Shown: piece by piece, positions 13,576 through 23,603 of the stretch | Layout: each line of letters begins with the position of its first letter | How positions within the stretch are numbered: the first letter of the stretch is position 1 | Origin: Morella rubra | Lineage: Eukaryota; Streptophyta; Magnoliopsida; Fagales; Myricaceae | Direction of reading: 5' to 3' | Assembly (NCBI GenBank): GCA_003952965.2 | Contig: CM025856.1 | Location: 1,599,310 to 1,663,309, forward strand | DNA: 64,000 nt | The notes under the pieces: model-generated | What the model was told of the DNA's origin: nothing | The model's database searches: none | The model's input: only the letters and a program-made list of their open reading frames with translations | Position numbers and translations under genes: made by a program

Positions 13576-13929
13576 CAATGGCGGATGCAGGGGGGGCGAC
13601 CCTGGGCGGCCACCACCCATTGCAGCCAAACAAAATTTTATATGTAATTTTTTTTTTTTTTTGGCCTGGACTTGTGGGGCCCCGATCCCCATAAACCCAG
13701 GCCAACCCACTTCTTCTTCTTCTTCTTCTTCTCCTCCTCCTCCTCCTCCTCCTCCTCCTCTCCTTCTTCTTCTTCTTCTTCTTCTTCACCTAATTTCTAA
13801 TTTTTTAATTTTTTTTTTGAAACTAGCAAATGCTTTTAATTTCAGAATATGATAACGTTTTAAACACAGGAATGACTTTAAAACATATTACGTACATTTC
13901 ATCCAAATTGGATCCTGGATCCGCCACTG
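13576..13929. mobile_element. Non-autonomous hAT-type element (354 bp), copy 1 only
   Basis: The left terminus CAATGGCGGATGCAGG and the inverted right terminus CAGTGGCGGATCCAGG match at 14 of 16 bases. The element is flanked by a perfect 8-bp direct repeat TTTGTAGA (13568-13575 and 13930-13937). Copy 2 has the single uninterrupted site at about 26150-26157. An 8-bp target duplication with CAGTGGCGGA-type ends is typical of plant hAT MITEs. The interior holds poly(T), a GGCCTGG/CCAGGCC foldback (about 13662-13705) and a CTT/CTC microsatellite (about 13710-13788). It encodes no transposase. Confidence 0.9.
13710..13788. repeat. CTT/CTC microsatellite inside the hAT element
   Basis: A run of TTC units, then TCC units, then TTC units. 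Read in any frame it gives spurious poly-Ser, poly-Pro, poly-Leu or poly-Arg proteins, which should not be annotated. Confidence 0.9.
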
Positions 13930-16001
13930 TTTGTAGAAACCAAGTAGGAAAGGAAAGCACTTCACCAGCAATCTCCTACTTTCATAACCTTCCACCAAAG
14001 GGAAGAAACAGGTCTCTCACACTCAAATATACAAACATATCGTCTTTTGCAGAGAGAGAGAGAAACAGAGGATATAGTAGTCTAGAGAGGATTTTAGGAG
14101 GCAAGTATATTCAATAATTCGTCAACTAAGGCAAAGGCTTAAGAATAGGTTAATATATTGTTTTAGTAAGGGTAGGAAGATAAAACGAAATATATAGGAG
14201 GTATGGGCGAGATTCTAAGTCTTTAAAACAAATTCTGGTAAAAGTCCATCAGGCTCATTGTAGGCTGACCATACCAACAGAAATCCTCCAAAATATTTTG
14301 CAACACAATCCAGAATTTCCAAATACAACAAATAACCTTTCAAAAGCCTCTTCTAAATTCTTTTAGTCTCCACAACCTTCATAAACTAGCCAAGTTGCTT
14401 CTTATATTCTAAAATGAAAAATAAATTTATTAAAATACTGTTTTACCCATGGGAATAATGCCAAACTACATAAACATTCTCAGGATTGATTGTTAGTTTA
14501 TGAGTATGAAGAAAAGCTTCCCATCTTAAGTTAGCTTTTGGGGTTGAGAAGGTCCAGAACCACTTAACATTGATATTGGAGCTAGGTTTACCAACAAATT
14601 TTTATCCAACAGTTTGTAAGAGAAACGAGTTGTTGCCTCTCCAACTCAAACTCGATGTGCGAGGGGGAGATTCTATCTCTCGACATAGGGACAAGGTGCC
14701 ATCTAAGCAACAATGTTGATTCCAAAAAAAAAAAAAAAAAACAATTTCGAAGCTTCTCTTCGACATCATAGAAAAGAAAGTTAGCGTCTGTGACAAGAAA
14801 TGTTTAAAAAAGCTCACAAGTCGCCATTCAATTGACATATCCGTGTCTACCAGAGGTAGTTATAGAAGTTAAAAATTTGACATATGCACGGAAACAAAAA
14901 AAATTATCTGAAAAAACAAGAATACTGACTTCTTAGAATATAAATATGGGAGAAGTACCTGGATTGGAGACCGACATGAAAAGGATGGGGGACGTTTTAT
15001 GTTACGTGTGTCTAATGAACACCGGAGCTTCTCTGAAGCGTGGTGGATGGCATCACTACAGGACGGTCCATTCACCAGGTGAATCTATCTCTATGTAATT
15101 CTTTTGTAACTTCCTTCAATTTTTCTAATAAGAACCCTAATGGTTAATTACACCACTAAACAAGTTCACTGAATAATTGATTACCATATATATTCTTGTT
15201 TTTATAATATTTTATAAGAAATAAGGTATTTTATACAATGAATATACACTCAGATGGGTTAATTTGTTAATTAATTTGTGAAAACAAAGAAAAGGCATGC
15301 TTCATGTTGACAATATTGCTTGGGGCAGAGAGGAAGAAGAGTGGGAATGCCCGATTCTAACCACATGAATAACAAACAAAAGTAAAATATATATCTAATT
15401 AACAAATAAGAAATAGAGGAATTATTATGGTTAATGTCATAATACACTTCTTAATTATAAACCGAAATCAATATCGTCTTACTGAATTTTAAAACTGCGA
15501 TTTACACCTTTTATATTTTGAATATGATAAATTCTCGTCTTCCATTTGATTTGAACCTTAAATCAGACCGAAAAATATACAAAATGACCAAAATGCTCCA
15601 TTCTAACCAGTAATCGCAGGAATAAAGAAGCATGAAATAGAGAAAATATTATTGTGCAACAGTATACATGATAGTGAGTTGTGAACAAATTTTTTTTTTT
15701 CACTATGTTTTATATTTAAAAACAATATGTTGAGAAAATTATTATATTAGCTTTTTAGAATAAATATAAGTCGGTCTTTAAGATTTCATAAGAATTAGCA
15801 CTGATTTAACACGCAAAATATTTAAAAGGCGAATTAGGGCAATTTTCAAACAGGTAGAAGACATAAGTTATCGTTTCAACTTTCAGCCCCCCTGCTTAGA
15901 AAAAAAAAAAACTTTCAGCCCCCAAGTACCAACCCTGTCGGGTATCGTCCAACGTTGAAGGCTGAGCCGCAAATTTGTGCGGTTGAGACAAAACAGAAAG
16001 G

Positions 16002-16074
16002 TGGAGGTGCGGGGAATCGAACCCCGTGCCTCTCGCATGCGAAGCGAGCGCTCTACCATATGAGCTACACCCCC
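16002..16074 (-). tRNA. tRNA-Ala (anticodon CGC), copy 1
   Basis: On the complement the gene starts GGGGGTGTAGCTC and ends with the T-arm GGGGTTCGATTCCCC, then GCACCTCC and discriminator A, 73 nt in all. The acceptor stem GGGGGTG pairs with CACCTCC and contains a G3:U70 wobble pair, the alanine identity element. The anticodon arm CTCGC-TTCGCAT-GCGAG presents CGC. A run of T on the coding strand about 10 bases past the 3' end can stop RNA polymerase III. No intron is present. The gene sits about 1.1 kb upstream of the PUB50-type gene on the opposite strand. Confidence 0.96.
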
Positions 16075-17204
16075 TCATGAAACTCTCGTGACTTGTACTT
16101 ATAGTTGTTATAAAAAGAAAAAAAAAGAATTGCATATTAACATCTATGTTTTCTTTTTCTGGTTCATATCACCCTCTATTTTAGTTAATACTATGATTTC
16201 ACAAAAATTCCAAAAAGTTTAAGAAGGGAAGAATTCCACGCCGTGGAATTTATAAGCAGGAAGAGAACTACAAGCTTAAGGAAAGGATAGACTCTTATGG
16301 ACCTGCTCGAAAGTCAACGGCCGTGAATCTTGCATCAGCCTAGAATGTGCGCCACATGGCACAGAGACGTGACCAATAATATCTATTCAAAACTCAAAGT
16401 CTCAAAGATCGAAATCTCGGGCCTTATTTATTCTACTTGGGAAGAGAATAAATTATAAGATGATGCCTGATGGCAACAATTTCAACTCTTTAGGCAATTG
16501 AAAGAGAGATAATTAATAGTATCTTCCATAAAGACGATGGGTACAATAGGTTTGTTACATTCTACTTCATTTATTAAATTCCTTAAGCATATTAAATAAT
16601 TTATATATATTATCAGTCTCTTATCAAAGAAGAAACAAAAGATTATTATTTTATTATTAACAGAAAAAAGCTAACACCCATTACCCGGTATCCAATTTGA
16701 TAGATCTTGTCTCAAACTATCCGTGTCCAAATAGATATCCTAAATATTCCTTCGGGACCGATTACGAAGGATTCAAGAAACCAACAAGAAAAGGTTCAAA
16801 GGCCGGAATGGAAAAGACATTTCCTAGAAGGTGAGTGTAGCAGGAAGGGAGGACCCGACGGTGCCATCCTCGCTAAGCCGTATGAAAAAGTCCAAACGTG
16901 GCCATCCTAGCTACTTTCTTAAACAAATAGGGTAAAGCCCTTTTAAATCTTCTAAAATACCTTTGCAAAGATATTCAATCCAGTACAGCACCCTTCTCAT
17001 TCTCCTTCTTTTGCGGGATTTTCACACTAAACCCTTCAACGCGGTTTAGATTTGCCTACCTAGTTACCGTTTCAGGTCCTTCTCCATTTCTGGGTCTTGC
17101 CGGAATTCGTTAAACTCAATGTATAACTGAGTCAAACTCCCCTTGTTTTTTTTTTCCATCAATCGAAGGGGTCCGTCCGTCCGTGTAGTTTTGTAGCTGC
17201 TGCC
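16075..17204. other. Upstream region of the PUB50-type gene, copy 1
   Basis: Non-coding sequence between the divergent tRNA-Ala and PUB genes. It includes the palindrome-like AATTCCACGCCGTGGAATT (about 16231-16249) and AT-rich stretches. It must hold the PUB promoter and leader, but no core element was assigned. No protein is supported. Confidence 0.45.
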
Positions 17205-20200
17205 ATGGATGCTCCAACAGAGAAAGTCTACGTTGCTATTGGGAATGATCTGCAAGATGGACGCAAGACCTTGGAGTGGACGATTAGAAAATGGATGTCC
17301 CATCCAATCTCCATAGTCATTCTCCATGTGACCAACGACATCTCCGTGGAGTTTGTTTACACCCCATGTAAGTTTACACAGTTTAATTATTCCAGTTTTC
17401 TTTGCGTTTTTTGGATTGGATTTTGATGGGCTTTTATTGGTTTCGTCGTTTTGTTTCAGTTGGCAAGCTCCCTGCGAGTGTTGTGAGCGAAGAGAAACTG
17501 GAAGTTTTTAGGAGGTATGAGCAAGCAAAGATTGACAAGTTGCTGTCCGACTTTGTAACCTACTGTGGCAAGGTCTGGTTTCCTCCTCCACTTTATATCT
17601 TTTCTCTGGTGGCCTCCCGAGATTCTGGATCTTACCTACTTTACACCCCTAAAATCTTTCAGAATTTTCCTTTCGTTCATATTACAGGTAAAGGCCGAGA
17701 TATTCAAAGTCGAGAAAACTGATGAACCTATGCAGAAGCTCATAGTAGATTTGATTTCTCGCCTCCAAATAACCAAATTAGTCATGGGGTTTACATTCAT
17801 GAAGTCCTCGTCGTGGTATGCATTTTCCTGTGTTTCAATTTCATGGTCTCAGTTTTTGGTTATTTCTGGGTGAATTTGCTTAATATCTGTCTTTCATTTT
17901 TTATTTCAACGATCCATAGGAAATCAAAGGGAACGATTAGCGGGTCATTTTACATTTATCAGCACAAGCCCGATTTCTGCGAGTTTTACATCATCTGTGG
18001 AGGAAAGCAGGTGTTACTCAGAGGACAAAATGATGAAGGAATGATGGAGAATGATCAAGGAGATTCGATTGCAAAAATGAGAGATAAGGGTTCCCTTAGA
18101 AATTGGGTAGGGAAAATGTTTTCGGATCGGACTAATTCCCCGGAAAGAAATTCTCGCCACTCATCCAATTCCTCCATACAATTGGACTTGCCCAATTCAG
18201 AAAATCAGTGGGAAACCAATGTCCGTGAAATCGAAAGCTATTACCAGCAGCTATTGTCTTCAGAATTGGATGCAGATGAGCCTGTCCAGGAGGATGAAAG
18301 TTTCCAGACAAGCCCAGCTGAGCCAGCTGATCATACGCCGGAACACGCTGATTCCAATACGGTAACTAAAATATCATAGATATTTCTTTTCGAAATTTGT
18401 GGCTACAGTTTACAACTGTGTTATTTTATTGAAAGCTTTGTCGTTAGTTCCGGTTTGGACTCGGAGTAGGTGTACAGAAAAATGATGCTTTTGTTCACCA
18501 AGTCCATTTCGCTTTTCCCCTGCACCGATGAATACTTTTCCCCTTCGCTTATCCTTTTTTTGACTCTACCAGCAGCGTGATAGTGATGGGATAATAGGTG
18601 GGTTTGGATGCCAGTGTACCAAGCCATTTTCTAGTGCCTTTCCTGTCCCCAGAAAGTGGGGTTTCCTTGTTCTGTCTTTTATAATTCGATTCAGTACCAT
18701 TTCATATATAGTTAATTATACAGATTTTCTATTAATTATTGGTACAGAAACAGAATCTAGCAGAGAAAATCGAGTCTCTCAGAAGTAAAATTCATGAAGC
18801 CCAGCAGGCATTCCAGTTGAGGAGGAAAGAGACTAAGGACAACGCTGAAAAGCATGCAAAAGCCGAATGGGCCATTTCTTTATGCGTTAATAGGGTAATA
18901 TAAGCTTTTTAGTTTTCCATCCTTCGGTGCTTAATATAAATTTAGTTTGGTTGCTCAGACAAGAAAACAACGTACAAATCCTTCATTTTTCTGCAGGCTG
19001 AAGAGCTTGAAGCTTGGATAAAAGAGGAGGTTACAACTCGAACAGAGTTGGAGAGAGAATTGGAAGCGGAGAAGGAGCACATGAACGAAGTGATAAGCGA
19101 CATTGAAGAAAGCAGGAGCAGGCTAAATTCACTGATTCAGCTCCAAAACGAGCTCTCTGACAGGCTCCAAATCTCCACATTGTCAAAGACGCACGCCGAG
19201 GCTCAACTGGAAAAGGCAGTGACGATGAGGGCAGAGATGGTTAGGGACATTGAGGAGCTGCGGAGACAAAGAGACGTGTTCAATAGGAGGATCGAGTTCT
19301 GCAGAGAAAAAGACGCCATTGGCATGGTCTCAAAGCTTAATGAGTTGAGTTGTGGTTATAGAGAGTATACGTCCGAGGAGATCAGATTGGCCACCGATGA
19401 TTTTTCGGAGAGCATGAGGTTGAAGTCTGGTGGGAATTGGACGAATGTGTACAGAGGGCGTATGAAGCATGGCGCCGTTGCAATCAAAATGCTCAGCTCC
19501 ACCACTGAACCATCCGAAGAAACTTTCCAATCTAAGGTAAGAAAATACTTGCCTTTGGACTATAATACAACTCTGCAGTTCTTATTATTGTCTCATTCCT
19601 TCACAATTTTTTTTTTTAAACTAGAGTATAAGATCGGATCGTCACATTTAGGCCTTAAATTACCAAAATCAATCGAAATGCACCATCTTATAAGACGTCA
19701 AAATCGTGTTATATGACCTATTTATTGGCTTAGTTATCACACATTTCAAATATAAGATCTAATTAAAGGAGGCACATTGAGAAATTTTAGTAGTTTAGAC
19801 GCACACTGAAAAATTTTAGTAGTTTGATGGTTCAATGTAATCAAGTTAGTAAATTATGTTAAGACTAAGTTGAACCCATATTTCATAGGATTAAAGTGAT
19901 TTTTTAAAATAATATTAAAAGGAGGCAAGAAAAAAAAAAGGAGGCAAGAAACCGTGCACGCACAACACAGCACCATCTTTTTTTAATTGCTTATTATATA
20001 GTGAGGAAATAAGATATTAAAAAACTAAGGGAGTCATTCTGCATATTTCTTAAATTAATTGGCATCAAGTTTATCTCTTCAATTTCTTTTTCCCCCTTCT
20101 TTCTCTAATTTTTCTGTTGCTTTCAAGAAATAGAAAAATGCTTGGTCAAAACATGATTGGTGCAACAGCTACAGATTCGAATGAGTCCTCAATTTTGATG

Positions 20201-22042
20201 AACTAAACATGTTGCCCAAATTATGTTCTATCTTTGTATATTGGTTGACTATCAAATATGTTAGTGCAAATATATATAAACAATGCATTATTTAGGGCAA
20301 AATTTGTTTTAATGGAACACTCAGGATAGAGACTGGACAGCATAATCACTAGCCCGCAACTTTTAAATGAAAATTAATTAATTAATTAATCATTGACACA
20401 ATATTAATTTTTCATCTCTAATTAATTATTTAACTATGTTAACCAAATCGTATTATTCTAATCATTAATATAGGATTAGTTGACTCCAATATCAGATCTA
20501 GCTGTACTTGGCCTAAAGTCATTTGCTTCATGTGTTCCATCATCATGTTGGTCGGTCTCGAGTTCAGAAATTTGGTTTTGATAAGATATGAAGCTATCAT
20601 TTATTAAACGTTTTGGGAAGAGATATGTTTTATTATTTAATTTTTTTTAAAAAAAGTTTGTAACAACAGAAGCATCCGATTGATTACAAATAAAGAATTA
20701 GAAACTTGTGCGGTCTTATATTTTTAGATAAAGATATCATAACGGCAAGTATTTTCTGTGTGGTTGACCTTATAGAGTGGATGGATTTTTATTTGATATT
20801 CCTGGGCCCGGAACTTTTTTTTTTTTGTTTGGCCAATTGCTGGACCCTCTGCTCGAAGAAACAGAGAAGTACGGGGGCAATGGGACCAACACATACCTAA
20901 ACCACCATGGTCCATAGATGTGGACTTGTACTTAGAAACTTAGAGGAGGAATTAAAAAGAAAAGAAAAGAAAACCCATATATTTTATATATAATCTGACT
21001 GAAAATTGACTATTTTGTGCAGGTGGATCTACTCGGCCATGTCCGACAACCGCATTTGGTCGCCATGATCGGGTTATGCTCCGAGCTGAAGTGCATTGTG
21101 TTTGAATACATGAACAATGGGAGTCTGGGGGACATCTTATCTTCCTCCCACAGAAGCTTTAGGAAAAGAAACCGGCCTCTCGGGTGGCAGGAACGAGTCC
21201 GGATCGCAACCCAGTTAGCTCCGGTTTGTGCTTCCTACACTTGGCTCGGCCGAGACCCATGATTCATGGCCGCCTCAACCTCTCCAACATTCTCCTCGAT
21301 CGCAATTACGTGGCGAAGATCAGTGGTTATGGGCTCTCACAAGCCCACAACGAGAACGACACGCGTTTGGACATTCAGGCTTTTGGGGGTATAATGCTGC
21401 ATCTTCTAACTGGGAGAAATTGGGCCGGGCTGATTGATGAGGCAATGACGATGGATAGGGCAGTCCTGGCCCAGGTCCTGGATGAGGTAGGCGGAGATTG
21501 GCCGTTGGATTTGGCAGAGGAGTTTGTGGATTTAGCAATGAGGTGCTTATCCAATACGGACCTGAGCATGACAAGAGTAATGGAAGAGCTGACTAAGATG
21601 AAGAAAAAGGCTGATGAAGCAACGGCAAGAGGAGGATCTGAGGCAAAGATCAACGGCTGTGATGATGACGAAGACTCTTACGATGTGCCCAGAGTTTTCC
21701 TCTGTCCCATATTTCAGGTTTTGCCCCTTTAACTCAGTTCAAAACAAAAAACAAAAGGGCTTAAAGTTTGGGCCTGTTCTGGGTCCATTTTTTCTGGGCC
21801 TTGTTGAATATCTATTGGGAATGTTTTTGGTGCAGGATATAATGAAGAACCCGCACGTGGCGGCGGATGGATTTTCGTACGAACTGGAAGCCATAGAGGA
21901 ATGGTTAGCGACTGGGCATGACACTTCACCCATGACGAACTTACGCCTAAAGCATACACAGTTCACCCCTAATCATACCCTTCGTTCCCTCATTCAGGAC
22001 TGGCAAAACAGAAGGTCCAGAAGCGCCTCTTTGGTGCATTAA
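17205..22042 (+). pseudogene. PUB50: PUB50-type U-box/pseudokinase gene, copy 1, frameshifted in exon 7
   Basis: Exons 17205-17367, 17460-17572, 17688-17815, 17920-18361, 18748-18894, 18997-19536, 21023-21717 and 21836-22042 match the intact copy at 29430-34280. Exon 7 is 695 nt here against 696 nt there. One G is missing at 21214 (CCCAGTTAGC against CCCAGGTTAGC), which shifts the frame after residue 575, inside the kinase-like domain. The frame then stops at 21262, so the rest of that domain and the U-box would not be made. The splice sites match the other copy. A second coding difference is Ala instead of Thr at residue 491 (codon 19474-19476). If the two copies are haplotypes, the deletion may be a real null allele or a sequence error. 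Confidence 0.85.
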
Positions 22043-22784
22043 AATGCTTTGTATATAGTACAAAGAGTAAGTTGAGTCTTGTTGATTCCTCTCTCTCTCT
22101 CTTCTCTGGTCTCTCAATGGGGTCTAGGATGGTCCACCATGCTAATGACACGCCATTGACACGATTTGGTGTGAAGCAAAATGTTGGTTACCCTTCCACC
22201 TATGAATAGTGTCTATCAGATCACAATACAAAATGTTGCGTTTTCAGAGTGTAAATAAAATTTTCAATCAAAATGAGAATTATAAGGCTTCTACACTTTG
22301 ATCGACCCAAGTCAGCTTTTTTTTTTTTTTACTATTGATTGATGGAGGTTTAAGTGGACATTAAACGTTGCTAATGAGGTAAGTTTGATCAAAGATGTTG
22401 CGGGAGAATGTGCCAGTTGTGACACTGCAGGGCAAGGGCAAATTCTACGAGCTTTTTAGTGTATGATGACTGAACAGCAAAGGATAGAACTTCTAATGGG
22501 TAAACTTAAAGCTATTTGAAAAGAATGTGTTGGCTATTGATATAATTTGGAATCAACAGTCTTGTCTCAGTTGGAGTAGACAATCCCAGCAATTTGGGAA
22601 CATGATAAATTTCAAATTTCTTGTGGGAAGATATTGATATGAATATTGAACTGATCTATTTCTTCATCTCTCTGTACATCGCCCGCTCCACTGTTTCCCT
22701 AACCCACAGAAACCCAGGAAGTGGGTCTTTAAGCAGAGCAATTTCTTAAGATTTTTGACTGCTAATAATGCTTTTTTGCACTAA
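22043..22784. other. Gap between convergent PUB and NAT genes, copy 1
   Basis: No gene is supported. It must hold both 3' ends. A CT microsatellite at about 22089-22101 is followed by a stretch (to about 22135) that does not align cleanly with copy 2. Confidence 0.5.
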
Positions 22785-23006
22785 TCACACCCCCAAGCAT
22801 TTTGCCCAACAAAAACACTTGGCTACTTTTCTTGGAAGGGCATAGTCTGAGAGGAAAGATGGGTTGGTTGCAATTTCATCATCACGAGACCATATATATA
22901 CCCCTCTTTCTTGCCGGCTTCCTGGGACAGTGTTGTCTAGTACAAATGCCACCAAGAGCGTCACCACCATGTTCAAAGACATAATTGCATTTAAGGCGAA
23001 ATCAAG
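22785..23006 (-). pseudogene. Orphan last exon of the NAT transporter gene, cut off by the gap
   Basis: On the complement, after an acceptor at 23007-23008, this encodes 73 residues beginning LDFALNAIMSLNMVVTLLVA and ending CFCWAKCLGV, then TGA. It is the same as the last exon of the full gene at 35019-35240. Only 71 more bases of intron follow before the N run, and none of the other nine exons is present. It is a by-product of where the duplicated segment ends, not a separate gene. Confidence 0.93.
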
Positions 23007-23077
23007 CTGAAACATATCCAATTAAGAAAACAACAGATCAGCTCTTCGTTACTATAAGGGACGAATGGAAACAATAA

Positions 23078-23603
23078 NNNNNNNNNNNNNNNNNNNNNNN
23101 NNNNNNNNNNNNNNNNNNNNNNNNNNNNNNNNNNNNNNNNNNNNNNNNNNNNNNNNNNNNNNNNNNNNNNNNNNNNNNNNNNNNNNNNNNNNNNNNNNNN
23201 NNNNNNNNNNNNNNNNNNNNNNNNNNNNNNNNNNNNNNNNNNNNNNNNNNNNNNNNNNNNNNNNNNNNNNNNNNNNNNNNNNNNNNNNNNNNNNNNNNNN
23301 NNNNNNNNNNNNNNNNNNNNNNNNNNNNNNNNNNNNNNNNNNNNNNNNNNNNNNNNNNNNNNNNNNNNNNNNNNNNNNNNNNNNNNNNNNNNNNNNNNNN
23401 NNNNNNNNNNNNNNNNNNNNNNNNNNNNNNNNNNNNNNNNNNNNNNNNNNNNNNNNNNNNNNNNNNNNNNNNNNNNNNNNNNNNNNNNNNNNNNNNNNNN
23501 NNNNNNNNNNNNNNNNNNNNNNNNNNNNNNNNNNNNNNNNNNNNNNNNNNNNNNNNNNNNNNNNNNNNNNNNNNNNNNNNNNNNNNNNNNNNNNNNNNNN
23601 NNN
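23078..23603. other. Assembly gap (526 N)
   Basis: This is a run of undetermined bases. It separates the end of duplicated copy 1 from the start of copy 2, with no unique sequence on either side between the copies. Any reading frame reported through it is meaningless. Confidence 0.99.

Larger units (their letters stand above)
11014..16001. other. Intergenic part of duplicated segment, copy 1
   Basis: No protein gene is supported. It holds a 43-bp direct repeat (units start 12063 and 12106, with a partial third at 12149); an 87-bp imperfect direct repeat built on GTTGGGCCGGGCTAAAC (about 12555-12715); CT/GA and poly(A/T) tracts; and the hAT-type element listed separately. The overlapping 100-aa and 121-aa frames at 12196-12583 sit on opposite strands of a GC-richer patch and show no domain. 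Confidence 0.5.
11014..23077. repeat. Large duplicated segment, copy 1 (~12.06 kb)
   Basis: This segment is repeated in direct orientation at 23604-35311. It ends exactly at the N run, and the second copy begins exactly after the N run. Differences seen by eye are few: single-base changes (for example 15596, 18030, 19474), homopolymer and microsatellite length changes, a 354-bp hAT-type element only in this copy (13576-13929), one missing G at 21214, and a short divergent stretch near 22100-22135. The duplicated content is a tRNA-Ala gene, a PUB50-type gene and the last exon of the NAT transporter gene. Confidence 0.95.

Noticed and set aside
13562-13789. Lys/Arg-rich frame on the minus strand and Ser/Pro/Leu-rich frame on the plus strand
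   Set aside because: They are produced by the CTT/CTC microsatellite inside the hAT-type element.
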